A DNA stretch of 64,000 nt, taken from contig CP059430.1 of assembly GCA_013874835.1 (NCBI GenBank), positions 1-64,000 of the forward strand. Reading direction: 5' to 3'. Below the pieces are notes generated by a model, which had not been told where the DNA came from, ran no database searches, and saw nothing but the letters and a program-made list of their open reading frames with translations. The translations under genes were made by a program, and so were the position numbers. The first letter of the stretch is position 1; each line of letters opens with the position of its first letter. This document shows, piece after piece, positions 49,301 to 58,728 of this stretch. The stretch comes from Carnobacteriaceae bacterium zg-84. GTDB lineage: Bacteria; Bacillota; Bacilli; Lactobacillales; Aerococcaceae.

Positions 49301-50035
49301 AAAGATGCGGGTGCAATGACACAAACAGTTGTGATACGAAATAAGAAAGAGCATGATATTGAACAATCTATTGATGCCTTTGTTAAAGCCATTCAAGAAT
49401 CGCATATTATTATGTTTCCAGGTGGATTTTCAAGTGGTGATGAACCTGACGGCAGTGCAAAATTTATTGTTAATGTATTGAAAAATGCCAAAGTAAAAGA
49501 AGCCATTCATCAACATTTAGCAAAAAAACGATTGATTTTAGGTATTTGTAATGGATTTCAAGCCTTAATTAAATCGGGGCTAATACCTTATGGAGAAATT
49601 CGAGATGTGACTCAAGACGATTTAACCTTATATCGTAATGATAGTTATCATCATATTTCAACATCTGCATGGACGCGTGTTGCAAATCTGAATTCTCCAT
49701 GGACACAAGGATTTACATTAGATGAAATGCACGAAGTGATGTTTAGTCATGGAGAGGGTAAATTAGTTGGTACAATGCTTCCTGCGTATAAACATTTGGT
49801 AGCTTTTCAATATTGTGATTTTAATGGTTTGGCAAGTGAACATGGACAATTTAATCCAAATGGCTCAGTACTGGCGATAGAGGGAATGATGAGTGAAAAT
49901 GGCCTTGTTTTAGGAAAAATGGGACATAGTGAACGTTATGGTGAAGGACTGTATAAAACAAACACACTGAAAGGTAGACAAGATATTTTTACAAACGGTG
50001 TTCAATACTTCAAATATAAAAAGGAGAAAAAATGA
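46358..50035 (+). CDS. purL: Phosphoribosylformylglycinamidine synthase, single-chain PurL
   Basis: This enzyme converts FGAR to FGAM with ATP and glutamine. At 1225 residues it is the large single-chain form, combining the synthetase with a C-terminal glutaminase, instead of the PurS/PurQ/small PurL complex of Bacillus. Visible motifs are YWSDHCRHTTF and FKNETHNHPSEIEPFGGAST in the synthetase part, GASIGATTVL in its second half, and the glutaminase Cys in LGICNGFQ with SHGEGK near the end. AGGGAGGG lies upstream. It starts the second pur transcription unit and overlaps purC by four bases. Confidence 0.97.
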   Translation: MDRRIFVKKKESYNQESFMLCQQLNNMYGFELAQATIYHVYDIYNIEETTYSLAKKSVFSEVMIDDVYETLTLKEGYYFAYETLPAQYDQRADSAMQCIALLDNQSQAVVRSGRVIVFDKCLSENDLLKVEQFLVNPIEARVKDMSCLSFSIDATPKPLRDMTGFNVFDTAQLEEIKREMSLAMSIEDLVFIQSYFRTEHRDPTETEIYVLDCYWSDHCRHTTFETVLDDVSIQSALFKKEMQEAYDTYLAMRKSLQVSKPVTLMDMASIIGKYHVRVLKDKKIEVSEEINACSFFTENIVNGRTEQWLVQFKNETHNHPSEIEPFGGASTCIGGAIRDPLSGRSYVYQAMRVSGSGNILQKREETLPHKLPQIDISKGTAHGNSSYGNQIGLATTFVRELYDDSYIAKHMEVGAVVGAVKVGDFKRETPKKDDLVLLIGGRTGRDGIQGASGSSVVHTNQSLETASSQVQKGNAIEERKLQRLFRQPHVTKLIKKCNDFGAGGVCVAIGELSEGIHIQLDKVLVKYQGLNATELATSESQERMAVVISPSDYEVFTKACEEENIEYAHVATITDKRRLEMYYGAEKVVDMSADFLATSGVRQHANALLIDNKGNNPFNHKSFSKEAVLEELSDLNVTCQKGIAQRFDASIGATTVLMPFAGKHQLTPVQASVQALPVLHATGDTGTILTYGLIPKISHYSPFLSSMYAVLESVAKIYAVGGDKESLYFSFQEYFEKLGTSPEKWGKVTQSLLGSIVAQHKIGRASIGGKDSMSGTFNDLNVVETLISFACAPVKTEHIITPELKNIGNKLYYVPVEKDERGYPNIEKAIEHYEYVKTAIRNKHIVSVYVQEEGSVAASLIKMALGNRVGFTVNHDTILDFTPASLVVESTVDLPFTLLGYVSEDISINGETFSFEEVYKAYTQTLNPIYPLYQNEDKGHCEQISVLPKEPIYYDEYVDDVKVVIPVFPGTNCEYDTEKAFKDAGAMTQTVVIRNKKEHDIEQSIDAFVKAIQESHIIMFPGGFSSGDEPDGSAKFIVNVLKNAKVKEAIHQHLAKKRLILGICNGFQALIKSGLIPYGEIRDVTQDDLTLYRNDSYHHISTSAWTRVANLNSPWTQGFTLDEMHEVMFSHGEGKLVGTMLPAYKHLVAFQYCDFNGLASEHGQFNPNGSVLAIEGMMSENGLVLGKMGHSERYGEGLYKTNTLKGRQDIFTNGVQYFKYKKEKK

Positions 50036-50736
50036 TGAATTTATTGTATGAGGGCAAAGCAAAACAACTGTATTCTTGTGAAGAACCAGATAAAGTTTAT
50101 GTTCATTATAAAAATAGTGCAACAGCTTTTAATGGTATAAAAAAAGAAGAATTTGAGAAAAAAGGCGTTTTAAACAATACGATTACATCGTTGATTTTTA
50201 ATTATTTAGAGAATGCAGGTGTACGTACACATTTCATTGAAAAAGTGAATGATACGGATCAGATTTGTCAACATGTGACGATTATTCCTCTAGAAGTCAT
50301 TATTCGGAATATTGTTGCAGGATCTATGGCGAAAAAATACGGTCTACCTGAAGGTCAAGTACTGGCAAAACCCGTATTTGAGTTAAGTTATAAAAATGAT
50401 GCGTTAGGAGATCCACTTATAAACGATGATCATGCCGTGGCGTTGCATATTGTGACAGAAGATGAATTAGCTTTTATCAAATTCCAAGCTTTACGTATCA
50501 ATATGCTTTTGCAAGAATTTTTCTTAAAAGCTAATTTAACATTGGTTGATTTTAAAATTGAGTTTGGAAAGACAAAAAATAATCAAATTATTTTGGCAGA
50601 TGAAATTTCTCCAGATACATGTCGATTATGGGAAGTTGGAACACAAGAAAAGTTTGATAAGGACAGATTTCGCCGAGATTTAGGTGGTGTTATGGAAGCG
50701 TACGAAGAAGTGTTAAGGAGATTAACTCATGAGTAG
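50032..50736 (+). CDS. purC: SAICAR synthetase PurC
   Basis: PurC joins aspartate to CAIR using ATP to make SAICAR. The 234-residue protein has the family motifs [22 protein letters not shown] and LVDFKIEFG, and the active-site region [13 protein letters not shown]. Its ATG overlaps the purL stop (ATGA); ATG 50035 is an equally good start behind AAGGAG. It overlaps purF by eight bases. Confidence 0.97.
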   Translation: MMNLLYEGKAKQLYSCEEPDKVYVHYKNSATAFNGIKKEEFEKKGVLNNTITSLIFNYLENAGVRTHFIEKVNDTDQICQHVTIIPLEVIIRNIVAGSMAKKYGLPEGQVLAKPVFELSYKNDALGDPLINDDHAVALHIVTEDELAFIKFQALRINMLLQEFFLKANLTLVDFKIEFGKTKNNQIILADEISPDTCRLWEVGTQEKFDKDRFRRDLGGVMEAYEEVLRRLTHE

Positions 50737-52174
50737 TCATCTAAATGAAGAATGTGGTGTTTTTGGTGTGTTTGGACATTCACGAGCGAGTGAAGTGACC
50801 TATTTTGGATTGCACAGTTTACAGCATCGCGGGCAAGAAGGAGCAGGTATTGTTGTATCGAATGATGACAAAATGGTTGGGTATAGAGGATTAGGCCTAC
50901 TAGCTGAAGTATTTAAAGATAAGCAAAATTTAGATATGTATGGAGATAAAGCAATCGGGCATGTACGCTATGCTACATCAGGAGGAAGTAGTTTACGTAA
51001 TATTCAACCGTTTTTACATCGCTTTTATGATATGGAAGTTGGTGTATGTCACAATGGTAATCTTATCAACAGTAAAACATTGCGAAAAGAACTAGAACAA
51101 GAGGGGGCTGTTTTTTATTCAACGTCTGATACAGAAGTGTTAATTCATTTAATTCGCCGTAGCAAGCAAGCAACATTCGAAGCACAGTTAAAAGAAAGTT
51201 TATGTCGTATTAAAGGTGGATTCACGTATTTACTTTTGACAAAAGACGCTTTGTATGGAGCTGTTGATGAAAATGGTTTACGTCCTTTAGTTGTTGGTAA
51301 GTTAAAGAATGGGGCATATGTCCTGGCAAGCGAAACATGTGCTATTGATATTTTGGGAGGAGAATTTGTCCGAGATATTTATGCGGGAGAAATAGTGATT
51401 ATTACAAAGGACGGATTACGTGTCGAATCATATATTGAAAAAAATCGTCATGCTATTGCGGCAATGGAATATGTCTATTTTTCAAGACCCGATTCTAATA
51501 TAGCAGGTATCAATGTACATGCAGCTAGAAAAAGAACAGGTAGACGTCTTGCGCACGAGTGGCCAACACCACAAGCGGATATTGTGATTGGAGTACCAAA
51601 TTCTTCTTTATCTGCGGCAAGTGGATATGCAGAAGAAAGTGGTTTGCCATACGAAATGGGATTAGTTAAAAGCCAATACATAGCGCGTACATTTATTCAA
51701 CCAACACAAGAACTAAGAGAACAAGGTGTACGATTAAAATTATCTGCTGTAAAAAGTATCGTAGGGGGGAAATCGGTGGTCATGGTTGATGATTCGATTG
51801 TTAGAGGAACAACTAGCCAACGTATTGTACGATTATTAAAAGAAGCAGGTGCTAAAGAAGTGCATGTACGTATTGCTGCACCACCATTACTTTTCCCGAG
51901 TTATTACGGTATTGATATTTCAACATCAAGTGAATTAATTGCTGCCAATCAAACACTTGAAGAAATGCGTGTGTTTATTGGTGCAGATTCATTAGGCTTT
52001 TTAAGTGAAGAGGGATTGATTGAATCCATTGGATTAAAGGTAGATGATTTATACGGAGGCTTATGTATGGATTGTTTTAATGGTGATTACTGTGCAGGTT
52101 TATATGATTATGAAGAAGAGTTTTATCGCAAATTAACACCCATTCAGCAAGCCTTTTTGGAAAAAAGAAAGTAG
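50729..52174 (+). CDS. purF: Amidophosphoribosyltransferase PurF
   Basis: PurF catalyses the first committed step of purine synthesis, transferring the glutamine amide to PRPP. The 481-residue protein has a short propeptide before the N-terminal nucleophile Cys9 ([10 protein letters not shown]) and the glutaminase domain with [13 protein letters not shown]. The PRPP loop is [14 protein letters not shown] Cys-rich C-terminal end ([16 protein letters not shown]) is typical of the iron-sulfur, Bacillus-type enzyme. AAGGAG precedes it. Confidence 0.97.
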   Translation: MSSHLNEECGVFGVFGHSRASEVTYFGLHSLQHRGQEGAGIVVSNDDKMVGYRGLGLLAEVFKDKQNLDMYGDKAIGHVRYATSGGSSLRNIQPFLHRFYDMEVGVCHNGNLINSKTLRKELEQEGAVFYSTSDTEVLIHLIRRSKQATFEAQLKESLCRIKGGFTYLLLTKDALYGAVDENGLRPLVVGKLKNGAYVLASETCAIDILGGEFVRDIYAGEIVIITKDGLRVESYIEKNRHAIAAMEYVYFSRPDSNIAGINVHAARKRTGRRLAHEWPTPQADIVIGVPNSSLSAASGYAEESGLPYEMGLVKSQYIARTFIQPTQELREQGVRLKLSAVKSIVGGKSVVMVDDSIVRGTTSQRIVRLLKEAGAKEVHVRIAAPPLLFPSYYGIDISTSSELIAANQTLEEMRVFIGADSLGFLSEEGLIESIGLKVDDLYGGLCMDCFNGDYCAGLYDYEEEFYRKLTPIQQAFLEKRK

Positions 52175-52185
52175 AGGAATACATC

Positions 52186-53238
52186 ATGTCGAATGCATAT
52201 AAAGAAGCCGGTGTCGATGTGCATGCCGGATACGAAGTTGTCGAACGAATTAAAAAGCATGTTCAAAAAACAAACCGCAGTGGTATTATGGGTGCTTTAG
52301 GTGGTTTTGGAGGGCTATTTGATTTAGGAAGTTTACAGTATAAAAATCCTGTTCTCATTTCTGGAACAGATGGCGTAGGAACAAAGTTATTGTTAGCGAT
52401 TCAGCAAAAAAAATATGATACAATCGGAATAGACTGTGTGGCGATGTGTGTAAATGATATTGTTGCTCAAGGAGCAGAACCACTATTTTTCTTAGACTAT
52501 ATTGCCGTTGGTAAAAATAAACCAGAGATTATCGAACAAATTGTGTCGGGTGTTGCCACAGGTTGTCAAATAGCAGGGGCTGCTTTAATTGGTGGTGAAA
52601 CAGCAGAAATGCCAGATATGTATGATCCAGAAGATTTTGATTTAGCAGGATTTACGGTGGGTGTCGCAGAAAAAGAGCAGTTAATTCATAAAGAGAATGT
52701 ACAAATAGGTGATGTACTAATTGGCTTAGGTTCTAGTGGTATTCATTCCAATGGCTATTCGCTTGTTAGAAAACTTTTTTTCAAAGATAATCAATATACG
52801 TATGAAAGTCATTTTGATGAGTTGGGTGAGAAAACATTGGGCGATGTTTTATTGGAACCTACACGCATTTACGTGAAAGAAATTCTTGCCTTGCATCAAA
52901 AAGGATTTGTACACGGAGTGGCACATATTACAGGTGGAGGATTTCTTGAAAATATTCCACGCATGCTCCCAGATGCAATGACCGCACGTATTCACATGAA
53001 TTCTTTTCAAACATTACCGATTTTTACTCTTATGCAACGTTTAGGGAAATACACTCAAGAAACGATGCTAAATACATTTAATTTAGGTATCGGTATGGTT
53101 GTTGCTGTCCCTAAAGAAAGCGTGCAAGATGTTCTACATCTTTTGGGAACTTTTGACACACCAGCGTATGTCATAGGCGATGTTGTTTCTAAAGAGAACT
53201 ATTCACAAACATTATCATCACAAGAGGTTATTTTATGA
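52186..53238 (+). CDS. purM: AIR synthetase PurM
   Basis: PurM closes the imidazole ring, converting FGAM to AIR with ATP. The 350-residue protein has the family pattern [47 protein letters not shown] and [14 protein letters not shown]-like ([16 protein letters not shown]). GTAGAGGA lies upstream. It overlaps purN at the stop codon. Confidence 0.97.
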   Translation: MSNAYKEAGVDVHAGYEVVERIKKHVQKTNRSGIMGALGGFGGLFDLGSLQYKNPVLISGTDGVGTKLLLAIQQKKYDTIGIDCVAMCVNDIVAQGAEPLFFLDYIAVGKNKPEIIEQIVSGVATGCQIAGAALIGGETAEMPDMYDPEDFDLAGFTVGVAEKEQLIHKENVQIGDVLIGLGSSGIHSNGYSLVRKLFFKDNQYTYESHFDELGEKTLGDVLLEPTRIYVKEILALHQKGFVHGVAHITGGGFLENIPRMLPDAMTARIHMNSFQTLPIFTLMQRLGKYTQETMLNTFNLGIGMVVAVPKESVQDVLHLLGTFDTPAYVIGDVVSKENYSQTLSSQEVIL

Positions 53239-53825
53239 ATTTAGCTGTTTTTGCAAGTGGTAATGGTTCTAATTTTTCTGCTTTGTACCAAGCTATACAG
53301 GAAGGAATATTAAAAGCACATATTAGTTGTGTCATTTGTGATAAAAAAGATGCGTATGTATTAGAACGTGCTAAACAGGTTTCTGTTCCATATTATCATA
53401 TTGCATTAAGTGAGTATGATTCCAAAGAAGCTTATGAAAAAGCTATTTTAGACATACTAGCATTATATCATATTGATTATATTATCTTAGCAGGGTATAT
53501 GAAAATCATTGGACAAACATTATTGGATGAATATTCACAACATATTTTGAATATTCATCCAGCTTACTTGCCTGAATTTAAAGGGAAGCAAGGTATTTTA
53601 GATGCGTTTAGTGCTGGTGTCTCACAAACTGGTGTGACGGTACATCTTGTCGATGAGGGAATTGATACAGGAGAGATTATCTTACAAGAACGTGTCCCTG
53701 TTTTTGAAACGGATACATTGGAAAGTTTAGAGGAACGTATCCACGCGGTAGAGCATCGTCTGTATCCTAAAGCGATACAAATGTATTATCAAAATAAAAG
53801 AAATGATGAAAGGAGAAACGTATGA
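53235..53825 (+). CDS. purN: Glycinamide ribonucleotide formyltransferase PurN
   Basis: PurN transfers a formyl group from 10-formyl-THF to GAR. The 196-residue protein begins [20 protein letters not shown] (phosphate-binding loop). It carries the catalytic motif [15 protein letters not shown], with Asn, His and a downstream Asp in [11 protein letters not shown]. The ATG overlaps the purM stop, and the gene overlaps purH by four bases, so translation is coupled. Confidence 0.97.
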   Translation: MNLAVFASGNGSNFSALYQAIQEGILKAHISCVICDKKDAYVLERAKQVSVPYYHIALSEYDSKEAYEKAILDILALYHIDYIILAGYMKIIGQTLLDEYSQHILNIHPAYLPEFKGKQGILDAFSAGVSQTGVTVHLVDEGIDTGEIILQERVPVFETDTLESLEERIHAVEHRLYPKAIQMYYQNKRNDERRNV

Positions 53826-55363
53826 CAAGAGCATTGATTAGTGTATCAGATAAAACAGGAGTTGTCCCGTTTGCCAAAGCACTTGTATCATTAGGTATTG
53901 AGATTATCTCAACAGGAGGAACAAAAAAAGTTCTTGAAGAAGAAGGAATTAAGACGATTGGGATTGAAGAGGTTACGGGTTTTCCTGAAATGTTAGACGG
54001 ACGTGTTAAAACATTACACCCAGTCATTCATGGAGGATTATTGGCGCGACGTGATAGTCAAGAGCATACAAATGCTTTAGAAGAGCATCGTATTTCGTAT
54101 ATTGATATTGTTGTGGTAAATCTATATCCATTTAAACAAACAATTTTAAAACCTAATGTACACTATGCGGATGCTATTGAAAATATTGATATAGGCGGAC
54201 CTAGTATGTTACGTTCAGCTGCAAAAAATCATGTAGATGTGACAGTTTTAGTAGATCCAGCAGATTATGATACTGTTTTAAGCGAATGGAAAGAATACGG
54301 GAATACACGTTTTGAAACACGACAAACATTGGCGGCAAAAGTTTTTAGACACACGGCGAGTTATGATGCGTTAATCGCTGATTATATGACAAAACAAGTT
54401 GGACAAGATACACCTGAAACATTAACAATAACGTATGATTTAAAACAAACATTACGCTATGGTGAAAATAGTCAACAAAAAGCTTTGTTTTATGAAACAG
54501 TTCTTCCACAGCGTTTTTCCATAGCAAATGCAACACAATTACATGGAAAAGAATTGTCTTATAATAATATTAAAGATGCAGATGCTGCTATTCGCATTGC
54601 TAGAGAGTTTAACGAACCTGTTGCTGTTGCGTTGAAACATATGAATCCTTGTGGTGTTGGTGTTGGAGAAACGATTGAAGAAGCATTTGAACGCTGTTAT
54701 CAAGCAGATCCGGTTTCTATATTTGGTGGTATTGTTGTGTTAAATCGACCAGTCACAAAACGTGTTGCTGAGCAATTACATACAATCTTTTTAGAAATTA
54801 TTATTGCTCCTGTTTATGATGAAGAAGCACTTGAGATTTTAACACAAAAGAAAAATATTCGTTTATTAGCACTACCTTTTGAGGAAATGCATACGAATGA
54901 ATTAGAGTACGTGTCTGTTTTAGGTGGTTTATTGGTTCAAGAACAAGACAATCATCTTGATGAGCCAGAAACATTTAGCGTCATGACAAAAAGAAAACCA
55001 ACCTTGGAGGAAGAAAAAGCGTTGTTATTGGCGTGGAAAGTTGTGAAACATGTGAAATCAAATGCGATTGTTATTTCAGATGCTAAACAAACATTAGGTA
55101 TTGGTGCGGGGCAAATGAACCGTGTTGGTGCAGCAAAAATTGCTTTAGAGCAAGCCAAACAAAGTGGTATGGATTTGTCTAAAGCGGTTATGGCGAGTGA
55201 TGCCTTTTTCCCTATGTCTGATACAGTAACGTTGGCGTCGGAGTATGGTATCTGTGCCATTATACAACCGGGTGGTAGTATTAAAGATGATGATTCTGTG
55301 AATGTGGCAAATGAGCATCATATAGCGATGTTAAAAACAGATATAAGACATTTTAGACATTAA
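53822..55363 (+). CDS. purH: Bifunctional AICAR transformylase / IMP cyclohydrolase PurH
   Basis: PurH performs the last two steps to IMP. The 513-residue protein has the N-terminal cyclohydrolase domain ([20 protein letters not shown], then [13 protein letters not shown]). The transformylase domain has [25 protein letters not shown] and [18 protein letters not shown] lies upstream. It overlaps purN and is followed at 18 bases by purD. Confidence 0.97.
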   Translation: MTRALISVSDKTGVVPFAKALVSLGIEIISTGGTKKVLEEEGIKTIGIEEVTGFPEMLDGRVKTLHPVIHGGLLARRDSQEHTNALEEHRISYIDIVVVNLYPFKQTILKPNVHYADAIENIDIGGPSMLRSAAKNHVDVTVLVDPADYDTVLSEWKEYGNTRFETRQTLAAKVFRHTASYDALIADYMTKQVGQDTPETLTITYDLKQTLRYGENSQQKALFYETVLPQRFSIANATQLHGKELSYNNIKDADAAIRIAREFNEPVAVALKHMNPCGVGVGETIEEAFERCYQADPVSIFGGIVVLNRPVTKRVAEQLHTIFLEIIIAPVYDEEALEILTQKKNIRLLALPFEEMHTNELEYVSVLGGLLVQEQDNHLDEPETFSVMTKRKPTLEEEKALLLAWKVVKHVKSNAIVISDAKQTLGIGAGQMNRVGAAKIALEQAKQSGMDLSKAVMASDAFFPMSDTVTLASEYGICAIIQPGGSIKDDDSVNVANEHHIAMLKTDIRHFRH

Positions 55364-55381
55364 GATGTAGAGGGAAAACTC

Positions 55382-56653
55382 ATGAATATATTAGTGATTG
55401 GTAGTGGTGGTAGAGAGCACGCAATTGCAAAAGCGATTGTTCGTTCACCAAAAGTAAAAACGGTATATTGTGCAAAAGGAAATCCAAGAATGGCACAAGA
55501 CGGCATTGTTTGTGTAGATATTTCAGAAACAGATAAACAAGCACTGGTTCAATTCGCAAAAGAGCATGAAATTTCATGGACATTTATTGGGCCGGAATTA
55601 CCGCTGTTTCATGGTGTCAGTGATGCGTTTGAACAAGAGGGGTTATTGGTTTTTTCCCCAAGTCAACGTGCTGCAAAGATTGAATATTCTAAAGACTTTG
55701 CGAAAGAATTGATGAAAAAATACAATGTGCCAACAGCACAATCGCAAACCTTTACAGATTTTGAAAAAGCAAAAACCTATTGCCTTGAAAAAGGAGTGCC
55801 GATTGTTATTAAAGCAGACGGATTGGCAGCTGGAAAAGGTGTCGTGGTTGCGATGACAGAGCAAGAAGCGCTAGATGCTCTATCCTTAATGCTCATCGAC
55901 GGCTCATATACAAATGACAATGATGTTGCTAGAGTTGTCATTGAAGAGTATTTAGAAGGAGAAGAATTTTCCGTATTTAGTTTTGTCAAAGGTCGAAAAG
56001 CTTGGTTTGCGGGTATCTCACAAGACCATAAACGTGCTTATGATAATGATAAAGGTGCCAATACAGGAGGTATGGGGGCATACTCTCCGGTGCCACAATT
56101 TGACCAAACGGTTATTGATGATGTGATGATGCATGTCGTACAACCTATTATTGATGGGTTAGTATTAGAGGGAGCTTCATATACAGGTGTTTTATATGCA
56201 GGATTGATGATGACAAAAAACGGAATAAAAGTTATCGAATTTAATGCACGCTTTGGAGATCCTGAAACACAAGTCGTTTTGCAACGTTTAAAAAGTGATT
56301 TTGTAGAGATTATTACCGATATTTTAGAAGATAAAGAGCCAACTATTGAATGGCGTCAATCAGGTATAACACTAGGTGTTGTTGTGGCAGCAAACGGTTA
56401 TCCAAGTGCTTATGTAAAAGACTTACCATTAGGAACTCTAACAGTTCCTCAACATACATCAATGGAATTATTTGCTGCTGGTGTTACCGAGAAAAACGGA
56501 GAATATGTATCAAGTGGAGGTCGTATTTTCTTAGTATCCGCAACGGCTCAAACTGTCAAAGAAGCACAGCAAGAGGTTTATACATATTTATCAGAAAACC
56601 CAATTCCGCAAACTTTTTATAGACAAGATATTGGCAGCAAAGCACTTCGGTAA
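55382..56653 (+). CDS. purD: Phosphoribosylamine-glycine ligase PurD
   Basis: PurD joins glycine to phosphoribosylamine using ATP, the second step of the pathway. The 423-residue ATP-grasp protein has MNILVIGSGGREHAIAKAI, IKADGLAAGKGVVVA, NTGGMGAYSP and IEFNARFGDPETQVV. AGAGGG lies upstream. It is the last gene of the operon; purB is not in the window. Confidence 0.97.
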   Translation: MNILVIGSGGREHAIAKAIVRSPKVKTVYCAKGNPRMAQDGIVCVDISETDKQALVQFAKEHEISWTFIGPELPLFHGVSDAFEQEGLLVFSPSQRAAKIEYSKDFAKELMKKYNVPTAQSQTFTDFEKAKTYCLEKGVPIVIKADGLAAGKGVVVAMTEQEALDALSLMLIDGSYTNDNDVARVVIEEYLEGEEFSVFSFVKGRKAWFAGISQDHKRAYDNDKGANTGGMGAYSPVPQFDQTVIDDVMMHVVQPIIDGLVLEGASYTGVLYAGLMMTKNGIKVIEFNARFGDPETQVVLQRLKSDFVEIITDILEDKEPTIEWRQSGITLGVVVAANGYPSAYVKDLPLGTLTVPQHTSMELFAAGVTEKNGEYVSSGGRIFLVSATAQTVKEAQQEVYTYLSENPIPQTFYRQDIGSKALR

Positions 56654-56744
56654 TATAAAAATATATTGTCGAGATGATATATTATTTTATATATGATGAA
56701 AATAGAGTTTGAAAAGACAATTCATGAAAATATGAGATATTTTG

Positions 56745-56783
56745 ATTTTCCGTCAACACAATTTGACGGAAAATTATTTTTTA
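56745..56783 (+). terminator. Terminator of the pur operon
   Basis: ATTTTCCGTCA (56745-56755) and TGACGGAAAAT (56764-56774) form a perfect 11-bp stem followed by a T-rich run. Confidence 0.85.
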
Positions 56784-56838
56784 ACTATTTGTTGTTTGTG
56801 TTAAATGATGTTGTTCCTCAAATGAAATATCTAGATCC

Positions 56839-56886
56839 AAAATGTCGCAAAAGTGCTATAGCAATGTCACTTTTGCGACATTTTTA
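56839..56886. terminator. Second terminator hairpin after purD
   Basis: AAAATGTCGCAAAAGTG (56839-56855) and CACTTTTGCGACATTTTT (56868-56885) form a 16-17 bp stem with A and T tracts on either side. It is probably bidirectional and insulates the pur operon from the following cassette. Confidence 0.85.
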
Positions 56887-57000
56887 CACAAAAGATAACT
56901 ATTGTTGTATTCTATAATTGTTATAAATTGCTATTTGTTTAAATGAAGCAATGTGAAAAAAGGAGGGATCGGAAATATTGTATATATTATTTAAGGATAA

Positions 57001-57126
57001 ATGAAAACAAAAATAAAGCCGGATAAATATATGGTAATTTTTGTAAAAACATATAGCAATGTAATGTCAGTGTATCTAAAATGTATCAAGAATATCTATC
57101 ATTTTCATATATCAATTTTTGAATAA
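57001..57126 (+). CDS. Possible small basic protein of 41 residues
   Basis: This ORF starts MKTKIKPDKYMVIFVKTYSN and ends HISIFE. It is preceded by an eight-codon TTG-initiated ORF (56978-57004) that overlaps its ATG as ATGA. A strong AAAGGAGGG sits at 56960-56968 ahead of the short ORF. The protein is basic with no recognisable domain. The arrangement suggests a coupled leader, but in DNA this AT-rich it could be chance. The 145-residue membrane gene follows at 22 bases. Confidence 0.3.
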   Translation: MKTKIKPDKYMVIFVKTYSNVMSVYLKCIKNIYHFHISIFE

Positions 57127-57148
57127 AAGAAGTAAGGGAGGAGAAACA

Positions 57149-57586
57149 ATGAATGTTAAAAAAATTATATTTTGTTTAGGTGTGTTTATTATCTCTTTAT
57201 TTGTTGCGAAAGAGTTATATGTATCATTTTTTTCAAATTATCTGTATTATACATTTCGTCCTCTATATATGTGGCTAATGCAAACATATCGAATGGATGC
57301 GGGGATTGTTTTACCGCTTTACTTTTTGTTTGCATTTATTGTGACATCTTTGTTATACGATAGTGTATTTTATAGACAAATTAGATTAAAAACGAAATGT
57401 TACTATAATACAATCATTTTTTTAATATTTATTTACTTTGTTTTCATTAGAAATATACTGTTTGGAAACATAGAATTTATAAGAGATGATTATTTATTAA
57501 ATCATTTTGTTACATTGGTATCTACAGGATATGTTATGTATTTATTTTACAGAACATATTCACAAATAAAGAGTAGAAAAATATAA
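57149..57586 (+). CDS. Membrane protein of unknown function (four helices)
   Basis: I do not recognise this 145-residue protein. It has about four hydrophobic segments (near 5-25, 50-70, 85-105 and 118-135) with a basic C-terminus (QIKSRKI), so both ends are probably inside. It starts after AAGGGAGGAG, one of the best binding sites in the region. An in-frame upstream start at 57119 would place the binding site inside the gene and is rejected. Its stop is one base from the start of the secreted protein downstream, so the two are likely cotranslated and act together. An immunity, export or sensor role is possible but speculative. Confidence 0.65.
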   Translation: MNVKKIIFCLGVFIISLFVAKELYVSFFSNYLYYTFRPLYMWLMQTYRMDAGIVLPLYFLFAFIVTSLLYDSVFYRQIRLKTKCYYNTIIFLIFIYFVFIRNILFGNIEFIRDDYLLNHFVTLVSTGYVMYLFYRTYSQIKSRKI

Positions 57587-57587
57587 A

Positions 57588-58049
57588 ATGTGTATTTTTT
57601 TAGGGTTTTTCGTGTCTATTGCTGAAGCTGGTGGGTATGTTGTAACATATAGTGGAAAAGCAATTAAAAGTACACATTCTAATGGAGAAGCTTATTTTAA
57701 CAAAGGAGAAATAGCGATTATTCACTATAAACAAAATGTGAGTTGCTATGTAAATTATAGTGTTGCTGGATTTTTAGTATCATTAGAAAAGTATAATTGG
57801 TATGGAGGTTCTGACTCTGTTGCTAGTAGAGTATATAACGGTACTGTAAATACAAGTTTTTCTCATATTATGGGTTCTGACGGGAAAGTATTTTTACGTT
57901 TTGAAGTAATAGGCAGATATTCAGTTTATGATATACAAGGATATATAGAAAAATCTTCTTATACAGCTATGGATAGAAGTGTACGAATTAGCAATAATGA
58001 GGAAGATATTACTTACGATGAGATTTATAATAACGATAAGTCTAATTAG
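57588..58049 (+). CDS. Small secreted protein of unknown function
   Basis: This 153-residue protein has a short, atypical signal sequence (MCIFLGFFVSIAEA, no basic residue at the start). The remainder is rich in Tyr, Ser, Gly and beta-type residues and ends in an acidic, hydrophilic tail. There are two Cys residues in the chain, one of them in the signal region. The start follows the previous stop by one base (TAAAATG) and has no Shine-Dalgarno, so coupling is likely. No in-frame upstream start exists, since a stop lies 21 bases before. It ends before a terminator. Size and pairing with a membrane protein recall secreted peptide plus immunity pairs, but no family match is claimed. Confidence 0.6.
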   Translation: MCIFLGFFVSIAEAGGYVVTYSGKAIKSTHSNGEAYFNKGEIAIIHYKQNVSCYVNYSVAGFLVSLEKYNWYGGSDSVASRVYNGTVNTSFSHIMGSDGKVFLRFEVIGRYSVYDIQGYIEKSSYTAMDRSVRISNNEEDITYDEIYNNDKSN

Positions 58050-58129
58050 TTAATATTCATATTTTTCATAATTATTCAATTTTCTAAACTGATTTTAGAC
58101 AAATAATCTATACATTTTAAATAGCCATT

Positions 58130-58168
58130 ACTCAGTGCAAAGCAATATTGTTCTGTACTGAGTTTTTT
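58130..58168 (+). terminator. Terminator after the two-gene cassette
   Basis: ACTCAGTGCA (58130-58139) and TGTACTGAGT (58154-58163) form a stem with one G-U pair and a following run of six T residues. Confidence 0.82.
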
Positions 58169-58189
58169 ACGTACAAAAAGTTACTGTGC

Positions 58190-58218
58190 TTGCAAAGTTT
58201 AAAAACCTGTCGTAAAAT
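58190..58218 (+). promoter_or_regulatory. Promoter of ctsR-clpC
   Basis: TTGCAA (58190-58195) and TAAAAT (58213-58218) are separated by 17 bases, just ahead of the CtsR operator. Confidence 0.7.
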
Positions 58219-58225
58219 AATCAAA

Positions 58226-58242
58226 AGGTCAAGAAAGGTCAA
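58226..58242 (+). promoter_or_regulatory. CtsR heptad operator
   Basis: AGGTCAAGAAAGGTCAA is a direct repeat matching the CtsR box (two GGTCAAA-type heptads separated by three bases). It lies between the -10 and the start codon and includes the AAAGG that serves as the ribosome binding site of ctsR. Confidence 0.9.
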
Positions 58243-58247
58243 TAAAG

Positions 58248-58727
58248 ATGCAAGGTAAACGAAATATAAGTGATATTATTGAAAATTATTTAAAAGATTT
58301 TTTAGTGAATGACAATCATGTGATTATTCAGCGAAATGAACTTGCGACTTTGTTTGAGTGCGTGCCCTCACAAATTAACTATGTGATTAAAACACGTTTT
58401 ACACAAAATAGAGGATACATTGTCCAAAGTAAGCGTGGGGGTGCTGGATATGTTCGTATTAGCAAACTAGATTTTTGCCATACGCATATTATTGATGCGT
58501 TACTAAGCACGTTGTCTAATTCATTGTCTATGAATGAAGCTGTTAAAGTCATTTCTCAGTTACATCATGAGCAAGTGTTAACAAAGCGAGAAATGTTATT
58601 GATTCAAGCAAGTCTTGAACGTGATATGCTACAATCTCATGTAGACAATGATGATCAATTACGAGCAGATTTATTAAAAAGTCAATTACGACAATTACGA
58701 TACCAATATAATGAGAGTGAAGAATAG
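58248..58727 (+). CDS. ctsR: Transcriptional repressor CtsR
   Basis: CtsR represses class III heat-shock genes (clp family) in low-GC Gram-positives. The 159-residue protein has the winged HTH region with GGAGYVRI in the beta-hairpin wing, preceded by FECVPSQINYVIKTRF. The C-terminal dimerisation domain (about 80-159) follows. Its own promoter carries a CtsR box, so it is autoregulated. The gene ends one base before clpC begins. Confidence 0.96.
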   Translation: MQGKRNISDIIENYLKDFLVNDNHVIIQRNELATLFECVPSQINYVIKTRFTQNRGYIVQSKRGGAGYVRISKLDFCHTHIIDALLSTLSNSLSMNEAVKVISQLHHEQVLTKREMLLIQASLERDMLQSHVDNDDQLRADLLKSQLRQLRYQYNESEE

Positions 58728-58728
58728 T

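Noticed and set aside
56693-56917. 74-codon ORF after purD
   Set aside because: It contains two strong terminator hairpins and much of its sequence is the hairpin arms; there is no good binding site.
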